From JAOUEA01 sp040882605 (GTDB lineage: Bacteria; Actinomycetota; UBA4738; HRBIN12): DNA of 64,000 nt. This document shows, piece after piece, positions 33,571 to 41,978 of the stretch. The stretch spans positions 1-64,000 of the forward strand of contig JBBEAY010000064.1 of assembly GCA_040882605.1 (NCBI GenBank), read 5' to 3'. How positions within the stretch are numbered: position 1 is the stretch's first letter; each line of letters starts with the position of its first letter. A model generated the notes under the pieces. That model saw only the letters and a program-made list of their open reading frames with translations. It had not been told where the DNA came from and searched no databases. Position numbers and translations under genes: made by a program.

Positions 33571-34117
33571 GCGGCCTTCCGAGGGAGTGGCCGGGAAAGC
33601 GGCCGACAAGGCCGAGGTCCCGATCTCGATCGACGTGCTCCGCAAGATCGTGCGAGGCGCCGACGGCAGACCTGGGCTCACAGACGTGCTCCCCCAGCTG
33701 CAGCAGCGTCACCGGCTCGACCTCGTGCGAGTGGAACGATGGACCGCCGGCGACCTGGCGCGTCACCCGGAACCGCGTGAGCTCATCCGGAGCCGCCGTC
33801 GCCCCGGCAACCTCGACGAGCACGGACGGCTCAAGCGTGTGTACGACTCCAGGCGCGTACTGACTCCCGACATCCACGAGAACCGGGTCGTTTTGCATGC
33901 CATTCGCGAGGTGCGGAAGTCGCTCGAGTCGAGAGACGAGCCCGAGGCCGTGACGCTGCTGTTCGAGCTCGAAGCCGCGATCGCGCAGGCTTCCTACCTG
34001 AACGACGTCGGTCGCCTCAAGGGACTACCCGGGGTGCCGACCGCGACCCTCGCCGGCGATCCTCTCTATCGCACCGTGTACCAGGCTTGGCTGACGTTGC
34101 GACGCTCGGCTGGGTGA
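33548..34117 (+). CDS. DUF2357/McrC-like protein without the nuclease domain
   Basis: This 189-residue protein starts at ATG 33548 inside the ATPase gene. Its second half (TPDIHENRVVLHAIREVRKS and GDPLYRTVYQAWLTLRRSAG) looks like the DUF2357 module that links McrC-type nucleases to their McrB-like motor. In usual members a PD-(D/E)XK nuclease follows, but here translation stops right after this module, 7 bp before the convergent aldehyde dehydrogenase gene. So either the effector is missing, truncated, or provided elsewhere. The family call is by pattern only. Confidence 0.55.
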   Translation: MVSPATSERPSEGVAGKAADKAEVPISIDVLRKIVRGADGRPGLTDVLPQLQQRHRLDLVRVERWTAGDLARHPEPRELIRSRRRPGNLDEHGRLKRVYDSRRVLTPDIHENRVVLHAIREVRKSLESRDEPEAVTLLFELEAAIAQASYLNDVGRLKGLPGVPTATLAGDPLYRTVYQAWLTLRRSAG

Positions 34118-34124
34118 ACCAGCC

Positions 34125-34982
34125 TCAGGCGCCCATGGGGTGCCAGACGGTCTTGAGCTCCGTGAAGGCCGTGATCTCGTAGGGGCTCTGCGCGGCCTCG
34201 TCGAACGGGTCGGCTCGGGGGGCGCGGTGCACGCGCTTCACGTTCTCTGCGGCGGCGTACTCGGTATCGGCGAGCAGGTCGTCGGGCACGCCGGTCACGT
34301 CGATGCCGTTCACGTCCATATGGCTCGCCAGCCACGGCACGAGCTCGACCGTGATGCCGGTGAGGATGTTCACGACCCCGCTCGGCACGTCGCTCGTCGC
34401 GAGCACCTCGGCGAGCGAGACCGCCGGAAGCGGCGAGCGCTCGCTCGCGATCACGACCGCCGTGTTGCCGCTCACGATCGCCGGGGCGAGACGCGAGACG
34501 AGCCCGAGCAACGACTGGTCGCCCGGCGCCACGATGCCGACCACGCCGGTCGGCTCTGGCAGCGTGAAGTTGAAGTACGGGCCGGCGACCGGGTTCGTCG
34601 CGCCGACCACCTGCGCGAGCTTGTCAGCCCACCCGGCGTACCAGACCCAGCGGTCGATCGAGACACTCACGCCCCTTGCAGGGTCGTCGGCGCCTGTGTC
34701 GGCGAGCTCGGCCTCGAACTGCGCGCGGCGGCCCTCCATCATCTCGGCCACGCGATAGAGGATCTGACCACGTAGGTATGCGGTGGCGCCCGACCAGGCC
34801 GTGAACGCTCCGCGAGCGGCGACGACAGCTTCGCGAAGGTCTTTGCGGGAGGCCTGCGACACCTGAGCCAACGGCCTTCCGTCGTGCGCCGTGACCTCGT
34901 AAGAGCGACCGCTCTCGCTCCTCGGGAACGTTCCTCCGATATAAAGCTTCGCGGTGCGTCGTACCTCCAGCCTGTCGCTCAT
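34125..34982 (-). CDS. Cysteine-free aldehyde dehydrogenase-like protein
   Basis: This 285-residue protein matches the N-terminal coenzyme-binding half of aldehyde dehydrogenases (PTGVVGIVAPGDQSLLGLVS, SGNTAVVIASERSPLPAVSL, VPSGVVNILTG) but ends before the catalytic part. It contains no cysteine at all and so cannot form the usual thiohemiacetal. The frame is intact, and its ATG overlaps the stop of the full-length enzyme by 4 bp, so it is probably a deliberate partner rather than a remnant. Together with deoC and the full enzyme it forms one operon. Confidence 0.75.
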   Translation of the reverse strand: MSDRLEVRRTAKLYIGGTFPRSESGRSYEVTAHDGRPLAQVSQASRKDLREAVVAARGAFTAWSGATAYLRGQILYRVAEMMEGRRAQFEAELADTGADDPARGVSVSIDRWVWYAGWADKLAQVVGATNPVAGPYFNFTLPEPTGVVGIVAPGDQSLLGLVSRLAPAIVSGNTAVVIASERSPLPAVSLAEVLATSDVPSGVVNILTGITVELVPWLASHMDVNGIDVTGVPDDLLADTEYAAAENVKRVHRAPRADPFDEAAQSPYEITAFTELKTVWHPMGA

Positions 34983-36463
34983 CGGTCGGCTCCGTCGAAC
35001 GTCAGGTACGGCTCGAGGCCGTGCAGGCCGCCTTCCCTGCCGAAGCCGCTCTCCTTGTAACCACCGAAGGGCGACGTCGGGTCGAAGCGGTTGAACGTGT
35101 TCGCCCACACGACGCCGGCGCGCAGGCGCTGGGCCATGTGAAGGATGCGCGATCCCTTCTCGGTCCAGATGCCGGCGCTGAGCCCGTACGGCGTGTTGTT
35201 GGCCTTCTCGACGGCTTCCTCGGGCGTGCGGAAGGTGAGGATCGAGAGCACGGGGCCGAAGATCTCCTCGCGGGCGATGCGGTGGCTCTGCGAGACGCCC
35301 GTGAACAATGTGGGTCGGAACCAGAAGCCTCGTTCGGGAAGATCGCACTCGGGCTGGTAGATCTCGGCGCCCTCCTCGACCCCGGATGCGACCAGCTCCT
35401 CGATCTTGTCGAGCTGCGCCTTCGAGTTGATCGCACCGACGTCGGTGTTCTTATCGAGCGGGTCGCCGACGCGCAGGGTCTGCAGGCGGTCCTTGAGCTT
35501 GGCGAGCAGCACGTCGAAGACCGGCTCCTGCACGAGCAGTCGCGACCCCGCGCAGCACACGTGGCCCTGGTTGAAGAAGATGCCGTTGATCACGCCCTCG
35601 ACGGCCTGGTCGAGCGGAGCGTCCTCGAACACGATGTTCGCGGCCTTGCCGCCGAGCTCGAGCGTGAGGCGCTTGCCGCTGCCTGCCGTCGCTCGCCGGA
35701 TCGCCTTGCCCACCTCGGTCGAGCCAGTGAACGCGATCTTGTCGACGGAAGCGTCGACAAGCGCAGCGCCCGTCTCACCCGCGCCGGTGATGATGTTCAC
35801 TACGCCCGGTGGGAGGTCTGCTTCCTGCATCACCTGCCCTAGCAGCAGCGCGGTGAGCGGCGTGGTCTCGGCGGGCTTCAGCACCGCGGTGTTGCCGGCG
35901 GCGAGTGCGGGCGCGAGCTTCCAGGCGGCCATGAGCAGCGGGAAGTTCCACGGGATGATCTGGCCCGCGACACCCACCGGCTTGGGCGTGCCGCGGCCGG
36001 GGAAGGCGTACTCGAGCTTGTCGGCCCATCCGGCGTAGTAGAAGAAGTGCGCTGCGGCGAGCGGCACGTCGACATCGCGCGATTCCTTGATCGGCTTGCC
36101 GCCGTTCATCGTCTCGAGCACGGCGAACTCGCGAGCGCGCTCCTGTAGCTGCCTGGCGATGCGGAACACGTACTTCGCGCGCTCGGCGGGCGCGAGACCC
36201 TGCCATGCGGGCGCTGCGTCACGAGCGGCGTCGACCGCGCGGGCCACGTCAGCCGCGTCGGCCTCCGCGACTTCTGCGAGCGTCTCCTCGGTCGACGGGC
36301 TGATCGTCGGGAACCACCGGCCACTCTTGGGCTCGACGAACTCGCCGCCGATGAACAACCCGTACCGGTCCTCGAGCCGCACGACATCGGTCGACTCGGG
36401 CGCGCTCGCGTACTCCCAGGCGGGCGGCGCACCGCCTGCCGGTCGCTCGATCGCCTCGCTCAT
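34979..36463 (-). CDS. Aldehyde dehydrogenase
   Basis: This 494-residue NAD(P)-dependent aldehyde dehydrogenase has all catalytic residues: N174 (PWNF), E269 (TLELGGK) and C303 (FNQGHVCCAGSR), plus the terminal SPFGGYKESGFGRE. It is 14 bp downstream of deoC and overlaps the cysteine-free homologue. With DeoC releasing acetaldehyde from deoxyribose-5-phosphate, oxidation of acetaldehyde to acetate is a reasonable role; other aldehydes are possible. Confidence 0.92.
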   Translation of the reverse strand: MSEAIERPAGGAPPAWEYASAPESTDVVRLEDRYGLFIGGEFVEPKSGRWFPTISPSTEETLAEVAEADAADVARAVDAARDAAPAWQGLAPAERAKYVFRIARQLQERAREFAVLETMNGGKPIKESRDVDVPLAAAHFFYYAGWADKLEYAFPGRGTPKPVGVAGQIIPWNFPLLMAAWKLAPALAAGNTAVLKPAETTPLTALLLGQVMQEADLPPGVVNIITGAGETGAALVDASVDKIAFTGSTEVGKAIRRATAGSGKRLTLELGGKAANIVFEDAPLDQAVEGVINGIFFNQGHVCCAGSRLLVQEPVFDVLLAKLKDRLQTLRVGDPLDKNTDVGAINSKAQLDKIEELVASGVEEGAEIYQPECDLPERGFWFRPTLFTGVSQSHRIAREEIFGPVLSILTFRTPEEAVEKANNTPYGLSAGIWTEKGSRILHMAQRLRAGVVWANTFNRFDPTSPFGGYKESGFGREGGLHGLEPYLTFDGADR

Positions 36464-36477
36464 CGTGTGTGCCCCCG

Positions 36478-37437
36478 TCAGTCGTTCGTGAAGTAGTCTG
36501 GTCCAGAGTAGTGGCCGGTGCGTTCCTTCTCGAGCTGCATCAGCACGTCGTTGAGCAGACTCGAGGCTCCGATGCGGAACAGATCGGGCGTCATGTACTC
36601 CATGCCCACCGTCTCGTGCACGAGCACGAGGTGTTGTAGCGCCTGCTTCGCTCGGCGCACGCCGCCCGCAACCTTCACACCGACGAGTCGTCCGGTCTGC
36701 GCACGGAAGTCACGCACCGCCTCGAGCATGCAGAGCGCCACCGGCAGGGTCGCGCTCACGCCGATCTTGCCGGTCGAGGTCTTGATGAAGTCGGCCCCCG
36801 CGGCCATAGCGAGCATCGACGCCTGTCGTACCCGGTCGTAGGAACCGAGCTCACCAGTCTCGAGGATCACCTTCAGGTGCGTCGATCCGGCAGCCTCACG
36901 GGCGGCCAGCAGCTCCTCGAACGCCTCGGCGTAGCGCCCACCGAGGAACAGTGACCTGTTCAGCACGATGTCGATCTCGTCGGCGCCCGCATCGACGACG
37001 TCGCGGATCTCGTGCAGGCGCGAGCCGAGCGACCCGAGCCCCGCGGGGAATCCGCCCGCCACGCTCGCGACGTTGACGCCGGTGCCTCGCAGCTGTTCCA
37101 CCGTGACGGGCACGTGCTGGGGGTAGATGCACACTGCGGCGACGCTCGGCACCTCTGGACGCATCGGATCGGGCCCTATCGCCTTCGCGCACATCGCGAC
37201 GATCTTGCCGGTCGTGTCACTGCCTTCGAGGGTCGTGAGGTCCATGCACCGGATCGCGAGCTCGAGCCCCCACACCTTGGTGTCGCGCTTGATCGACCGT
37301 GTCGCGAGCGCGGCCACACGTCCCTCGAGGCCGACGGAGTCCACGGCCGCGGCGCGGGCCACGATGCGCGCGGCTTCCCCTGCGGTCGCAACCGGTTCTG
37401 CGGTCGGGCGGGGGGCGATCTCGGCTGATCGGGACAC
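36478..37437 (-). CDS. deoC: Deoxyribose-phosphate aldolase
   Basis: DERA splits 2-deoxyribose-5-phosphate into glyceraldehyde-3-phosphate and acetaldehyde. The Schiff-base lysine K219 (FIKTSTGKIG), the helper lysine K255 (VGVKVAGGVR) and D156 (DEIDIVLN) are in place. The protein is 319 residues, with a 40-residue N-terminal extension before the usual barrel. It heads an operon with two aldehyde dehydrogenase-type genes, a pattern seen in actinobacterial deoxynucleoside breakdown loci. Confidence 0.95.
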   Translation of the reverse strand: MSRSAEIAPRPTAEPVATAGEAARIVARAAAVDSVGLEGRVAALATRSIKRDTKVWGLELAIRCMDLTTLEGSDTTGKIVAMCAKAIGPDPMRPEVPSVAAVCIYPQHVPVTVEQLRGTGVNVASVAGGFPAGLGSLGSRLHEIRDVVDAGADEIDIVLNRSLFLGGRYAEAFEELLAAREAAGSTHLKVILETGELGSYDRVRQASMLAMAAGADFIKTSTGKIGVSATLPVALCMLEAVRDFRAQTGRLVGVKVAGGVRRAKQALQHLVLVHETVGMEYMTPDLFRIGASSLLNDVLMQLEKERTGHYSGPDYFTND

Positions 37438-37499
37438 GCACGCATCGTAACGACCGCGGAGCGACGGGACCCACCCCCCGAGCGAACGAGCCGCGAAGA

Positions 37500-38705
37500 T
37501 CAGCCGTCGAAGATCGCGCTTCCCTCGTCGAGGTCGAAGAAGTGCAGGCGCTCGACGTCGACCACCAGCTCGAGCGGCTCGCCACGGCGAGCGGTGGTTC
37601 TCGGATCGAGCCGGGCCACGAAGCTCGATGTGCCTTCCTCGGCACGTGCCTCGAGCTCGTCGGCGCCCCCGAGGTCACGCACCAGCTCCTTCGTGTCGTC
37701 GGTGACCACGGGCGGCGCGTCGACGGTGAAATGGGCGAGCACCTCGGAGCCGAGCGCTTCGAGCAGGTCGATCGAGGCGGCGAGCCGCCGGCCACTGGGC
37801 GCATCGGATCGCATGCTCGCGTCCTCGAGATCCTCTGGACGCATGCCGACCACGACCCGACGCCCTTCGTAGGCCCTGAGCGCCGGACGCCGGTCGAGCA
37901 CGTGGGCGTCGAGCTCCAACCCGTTCGAGCCGAACGTGATCGTCAGCCGATCGCCGTCGCGATCGAGCGCGGCATCGACGAGGTTCATGGCCGGCGACCC
38001 GATGAACCCCGCGACGAACAGGTTCGTTGGGCGCTCGTACAGCACCTGCGGCGCGTCGACCTGTTGCAGATGCCCCTGCTTCAACAGCGCGACCCGGTCG
38101 CCCATGGTCATGGCCTCGGTCTGGTCGTGGGTGACGTAGATCGTCGTGACGCCGAGGTGCTGCTGCAGCTTCGAGATCTCGGCCCGCATCTGCACCCGGA
38201 GCTTCGCGTCGAGGTTCGACAACGGCTCGTCCATGAGGAACGCCTGAGGCTCGCGCACGATCGCCCGGCCCATCGCAACGCGCTGACGCTGGCCGCCCGA
38301 GAGCGCTTTCGGCTTGCGGTGCAGATACTCCGTCAGGCCCAAGATCTCGGCCGCGTCGTGCACCCGACGGGCGATCTCGTCCTTGCTCATCTTGCGCAGC
38401 TTCAGGGCGAACGCCATGTTGTCGTGCACCGACATGTGCGGATACAGCGCGTAGTTCTGGAACACCATCGCCACGTCGCGGTCCTTCGGTGGCAGGTCGT
38501 TCACCACGCGCCCCCCGATACGAACGGTGCCGCTGGAGATCTCCTCGAGACCGGCGACCATGCGGAGCCCGGTCGTCTTGCCGCAACCCGACGGGCCGAC
38601 GAGCACGACGAACTCGCCGTCACCGATCTCGAGGTTCAGCCCCGACACCGCCTCGGTGCCGTCGGGGTACACCTTGGTGGCGTCTTCGATCGTGATCTCG
38701 GCCAT
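37500..38705 (-). CDS. ugpC: Sugar ABC transporter ATPase (UgpC/MsiK type)
   Basis: This 401-residue ATPase powers a carbohydrate importer. It has Walker A VGPSGCGKTT (about 36-45), the Q-loop MVFQNYALYPHMSV, signature ALSGGQRQRVAMGRA, Walker B FLMDEPLSNLDA and the C-terminal TOBE/regulatory domain typical of MalK, UgpC and MsiK (about residues 240-400). MsiK-type ATPases can serve several importers. It sits 52 bp downstream of a GH4 glycosidase gene and in the same direction as the importer genes. Confidence 0.9.
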   Translation of the reverse strand: MAEITIEDATKVYPDGTEAVSGLNLEIGDGEFVVLVGPSGCGKTTGLRMVAGLEEISSGTVRIGGRVVNDLPPKDRDVAMVFQNYALYPHMSVHDNMAFALKLRKMSKDEIARRVHDAAEILGLTEYLHRKPKALSGGQRQRVAMGRAIVREPQAFLMDEPLSNLDAKLRVQMRAEISKLQQHLGVTTIYVTHDQTEAMTMGDRVALLKQGHLQQVDAPQVLYERPTNLFVAGFIGSPAMNLVDAALDRDGDRLTITFGSNGLELDAHVLDRRPALRAYEGRRVVVGMRPEDLEDASMRSDAPSGRRLAASIDLLEALGSEVLAHFTVDAPPVVTDDTKELVRDLGGADELEARAEEGTSSFVARLDPRTTARRGEPLELVVDVERLHFFDLDEGSAIFDG

Positions 38706-38757
38706 GGGTTCTCCTCGCTCGGCTACCCGGTGATGCGCAGCGCCGCTTCCATGCAGG

Positions 38758-40068
38758 TCATGGGTTCAGGAAGGACGGAAGGTCGGCGCGCTCGGCTTCC
38801 GCCATCTCGTCGAACATCGCCCTGATGTCGGCCGGCGCGCAGACCGCCGACGTGAGCGGGTCGAGCATGAGCGCCTGCACCGCGAGCTCACGGTCGCGCT
38901 CGAGCAGCGCGCTGACTGCGAGGTCGTAGACCTCGAGGTGTCGCCGATCGAGTGCGGCGAGCTGCGGCGGCAGCGCACCGAACGGCTGCACGTGCATGCC
39001 GTCGCCGTCGACGATGGCCTCGACCTCCACCACGCCGCCCGGCTCGAGGTTGTCGATGTACCCGTCGTTGGGCACGTTCACGTAGACGCTCGCCGGCTCG
39101 CCCGTCGCCATCGCCTCGACGATGCGCGAGGGGTACTCGCCGCCGCGTTCCATCGGGAACTCCTCGTCTCCGGCGAGCACGCGCGTGAGCCTCGCGTCGC
39201 TATCCGCGCGCCAGGTCGGCCAGTTGTTCGCGTAGAACCCGCTCTCCCCCTTGTACTCGGGCCGTGCGTATCGCGCGAGCGTCTCGGGGTGTGAGCGGAA
39301 GTACGGCAGGTACTCGCTCACGTGCCCGCTCGATTCCGTCGGGAACCGCCCGAGATGGAACATCAGCTCGAAACGGACCGGGTCTTGTTCCCAGACCTCG
39401 GGCACGCGGCCTCGCTCCCGCAGCATCGGGTACGCGTCGTCGCCGTCGAGCCAGAGCTCGGTGATCCAGGCGAGGTGGTTCACGCCTGCCGCGCGGAACG
39501 TGAGCCGCGAGAGCTCGACCTCGAGGTACTCGGCGAGCTGTTCGACGGTGTAGTGCACCGAGTGGCACATGCCGTACACGCGCATCGCCGAGGCCCGCGA
39601 CGCGGCGAGCACCATCATCGACATCGGGTTCGTGTGGTTCAGCACGAGCGCGCCGGGACAGAGCCGCTCGATATCGCCGAGCATCTCGAGCCACGCCGGG
39701 ATCGTGCGGAACGCCTTGAACAGCCCGCCCGGTCCGATCGTGTCGCCGATGCACTGATCGACCCCGTAGCGCAGCGGGATGTCGTAATCGTGGCGCACGT
39801 TGCGCAGTCCTGCGACCTCGATCGTGTTGATCACGACGTCGCTGCCCTCGAGCGCCTCGGTGCGATCGACGTCGGCCCGAACGGTCCAGGCTCTGCCCGT
39901 GCGCTCGATGAGGTGCTCCGAGAAGCGGCGCGCAAGGTCGAGGCGCACCGGGTCGATGTCGACGAGCCTCAGCTCTCCCGCGGGCAACCCATCGACGCTC
40001 AGGAAGTCGGTCACGAGCTCGGCCGTGAACTCCGCGCTTCCGGCCCCGATCAGGGTGACTGTGGTCAC
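38758..40068 (-). CDS. Glycoside hydrolase family 4 enzyme
   Basis: This 436-residue GH4 enzyme uses NAD and a divalent metal, oxidising the sugar ring to cleave the bond. NAD binding: VTLIGAGSAEFT (residues 4-15); metal ligands C168 (MCHSVHYT) and H198 (GVNHLAW); NHTNPMSMM is also typical. Members include alpha-galactosidase, alpha-glucuronidase and galacturonidase; the substrate is uncertain, though alpha-galactosidase-type is a fair guess. The start is GTG 40068, which overlaps the permease stop by 4 bp. It probably acts on the sugar imported by the adjacent transporter. Confidence 0.9.
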   Translation of the reverse strand: MTTVTLIGAGSAEFTAELVTDFLSVDGLPAGELRLVDIDPVRLDLARRFSEHLIERTGRAWTVRADVDRTEALEGSDVVINTIEVAGLRNVRHDYDIPLRYGVDQCIGDTIGPGGLFKAFRTIPAWLEMLGDIERLCPGALVLNHTNPMSMMVLAASRASAMRVYGMCHSVHYTVEQLAEYLEVELSRLTFRAAGVNHLAWITELWLDGDDAYPMLRERGRVPEVWEQDPVRFELMFHLGRFPTESSGHVSEYLPYFRSHPETLARYARPEYKGESGFYANNWPTWRADSDARLTRVLAGDEEFPMERGGEYPSRIVEAMATGEPASVYVNVPNDGYIDNLEPGGVVEVEAIVDGDGMHVQPFGALPPQLAALDRRHLEVYDLAVSALLERDRELAVQALMLDPLTSAVCAPADIRAMFDEMAEAERADLPSFLNP

Positions 40069-40961
40069 TTCGTGCCCGTCAGGGTCAAACCGCGCACGAT
40101 CCAGCGTTGCGAGAGCGCGAAGATGATCAGCACGGGGATCACCATCAGCACGGAGGCCGCCATCACGAGGTTCAGCTGCGCGGTGTGCTGCGTTGAGTAC
40201 CAGGTGAGGATGATCGGCAGCGTGCGCTTGTCCTGCTCGGTCAGCACGATGAGCGGCCAGAGATACGCGTTCCAGTGGAACATGAACGTCAGCATGCCGA
40301 GCGTCGCGAGCGCAGGCTTCAACTGAGGAAGCACCACCGAGCGGAATATGCGCCATTCCGAGGCGCCGTCGACGCGGGCCGACCAGATCTCGTCGTCGGG
40401 CACCGAGAGCATGAACTGCCGCATCAAGAAGATGCCGAACGCGTCAACGAACGCCGGTAGCACCAGGCCCCACAGGTTGTTGAGCAGGCCGAGCTGCACG
40501 AGGATCAGGTAGCCGGGGATCATCGTGACCTGCGCCGGGATCATCATCGTCGCGAGCACGAACCAGAACAGCGGCTGACGTCCGCGGAACCGGTACTTCG
40601 CGAAGATGTAGCCGAGCAGCGAGCTCGTGAACAACGTGGCGATCACGGTGGACACCGCGATGAAGGCCGAGTTCCGGTAGAAGAGCGTGAGCGGCAGCTC
40701 GGGGTCGTTCAGGATCGTCTGGTAGTTGCCGAGCGTCGCGTCCTGCGGCAGGAACGTCGGCGGTATCTGGCGCAGCTCGGCGCCTGACTTGAACGACGCG
40801 AGGATCATCCAGACGAAGGGCACCGCGGCGATCACGCCGAAGATCGACAGCAGCGCATACAGTGCGGCGCGGCTGAGAACGTGGCGGCGCTCTCCCGGCA
40901 GCCGGGGCTCGCGAGTCGCTTCCGCGGGCCGTTCGAGCGGACGGTCGATCGTCGTCGCCAC
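40065..40961 (-). CDS. Sugar ABC transporter permease (MalG type)
   Basis: This 298-residue permease has six helices and the EAA-loop segment WSARVDGASEWRIFRSVVLP, which contacts the ATPase. A cytoplasmic N-tail of about 35 residues precedes the first helix (LYALLSIFGVIAAVPFVWMI). It overlaps the GH4 gene (4 bp) and abuts the second permease gene with no gap. Confidence 0.93.
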   Translation of the reverse strand: MATTIDRPLERPAEATREPRLPGERRHVLSRAALYALLSIFGVIAAVPFVWMILASFKSGAELRQIPPTFLPQDATLGNYQTILNDPELPLTLFYRNSAFIAVSTVIATLFTSSLLGYIFAKYRFRGRQPLFWFVLATMMIPAQVTMIPGYLILVQLGLLNNLWGLVLPAFVDAFGIFLMRQFMLSVPDDEIWSARVDGASEWRIFRSVVLPQLKPALATLGMLTFMFHWNAYLWPLIVLTEQDKRTLPIILTWYSTQHTAQLNLVMAASVLMVIPVLIIFALSQRWIVRGLTLTGTK

Positions 40962-41966
40962 TCAATACTCCCAATTGGCTCTGAGGAACCGCGACTGAAC
41001 GATCGAGATCGTGAACACGAGCAGGAAGAGCACCACCGACACCGCCGCCGCCCAGCCCATGCGCTGGTAGCGGAACGCGCTCTCGTAGATGTCGAGCGAG
41101 AGGGCGCGCGTCTGGTCATCGGGTCCTCCGTTCGTCATCACCTGGAACAGGTCGAAGACCTGGAACGCGGAGATCATGGTGAGCACCGACGCCAGCAGGA
41201 TCGTCGGCTTCAGCAGCGGCAGCGTGATGTAACGGAACGTCTGCCACGCGCTCGCGCCGTCGACGCGGGCGGCGTCTTTCACCGAGTCGGGGATCGCCTG
41301 CAGCGCGGCGATGAAGATCACGAGGTTGTATCCGATGTCTTGCCACAGGTACGCGACGATGATCGCGACGAGCGCGATCGGCACGCCGAGGAACACCAGG
41401 TCGGGGTCGGTCGTCCACGCGATCGCGGTCACCTTGCCCGTGGCCCGCGAGATCAGTCCGTTCAACAGCCCCCTCTGCGGGTGCAAGACGAAGCCCCAGA
41501 TGATCGCCACGCCCACGGCCGAGGTCAGCACCGGCAGGAAGAACACGGTGCGGTAGAGCACCTTCCAGCGGCCTCGCACCGATTCGACCATCGACGCGAG
41601 CGGAAGCGTGATCACCAGGTTCAGCGGCACCACGATGAACGCGAACAGCAGCGTGACCTTCAGCGCCGTGTGGAACTGGCGCACCTCGAGCGGCGCCGTC
41701 TTCGAGAAGTCGAACATGCGCGCGAAGTGCTCGAGTCCCACGAAGGGGTTGTCGAGCCCGAGGCCGAGGAACGGGCTGCCGGTGCGCCGCGGGCTGAAGT
41801 CGAAGAACGCGAGCACGAACGCCCACCCGATCGGCAGCACCAGGAACACCGCCATGTAGGCGAGCGCCGGTGATAGCACGATCGAGACGAACCGGCGCTG
41901 GGCGCCTTCACGCCCGCCGAACCAGCGGCGTTTGCGTCTCGGCTGCTCGATCGTCGCGCTCGCCAC
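40962..41966 (-). CDS. Sugar ABC transporter permease (MalF type)
   Basis: This 334-residue permease forms the channel with the previous one. It has a basic N-tail (RRKRRWFGGREGAQRR), then six helices and the EAA loop (DAARVDGASAWQTFRYITLP). It follows the solute-binding protein gene by 12 bp. Confidence 0.93.
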   Translation of the reverse strand: MASATIEQPRRKRRWFGGREGAQRRFVSIVLSPALAYMAVFLVLPIGWAFVLAFFDFSPRRTGSPFLGLGLDNPFVGLEHFARMFDFSKTAPLEVRQFHTALKVTLLFAFIVVPLNLVITLPLASMVESVRGRWKVLYRTVFFLPVLTSAVGVAIIWGFVLHPQRGLLNGLISRATGKVTAIAWTTDPDLVFLGVPIALVAIIVAYLWQDIGYNLVIFIAALQAIPDSVKDAARVDGASAWQTFRYITLPLLKPTILLASVLTMISAFQVFDLFQVMTNGGPDDQTRALSLDIYESAFRYQRMGWAAAVSVVLFLLVFTISIVQSRFLRANWEY

Positions 41967-41978
41967 GCCGATCGAACC

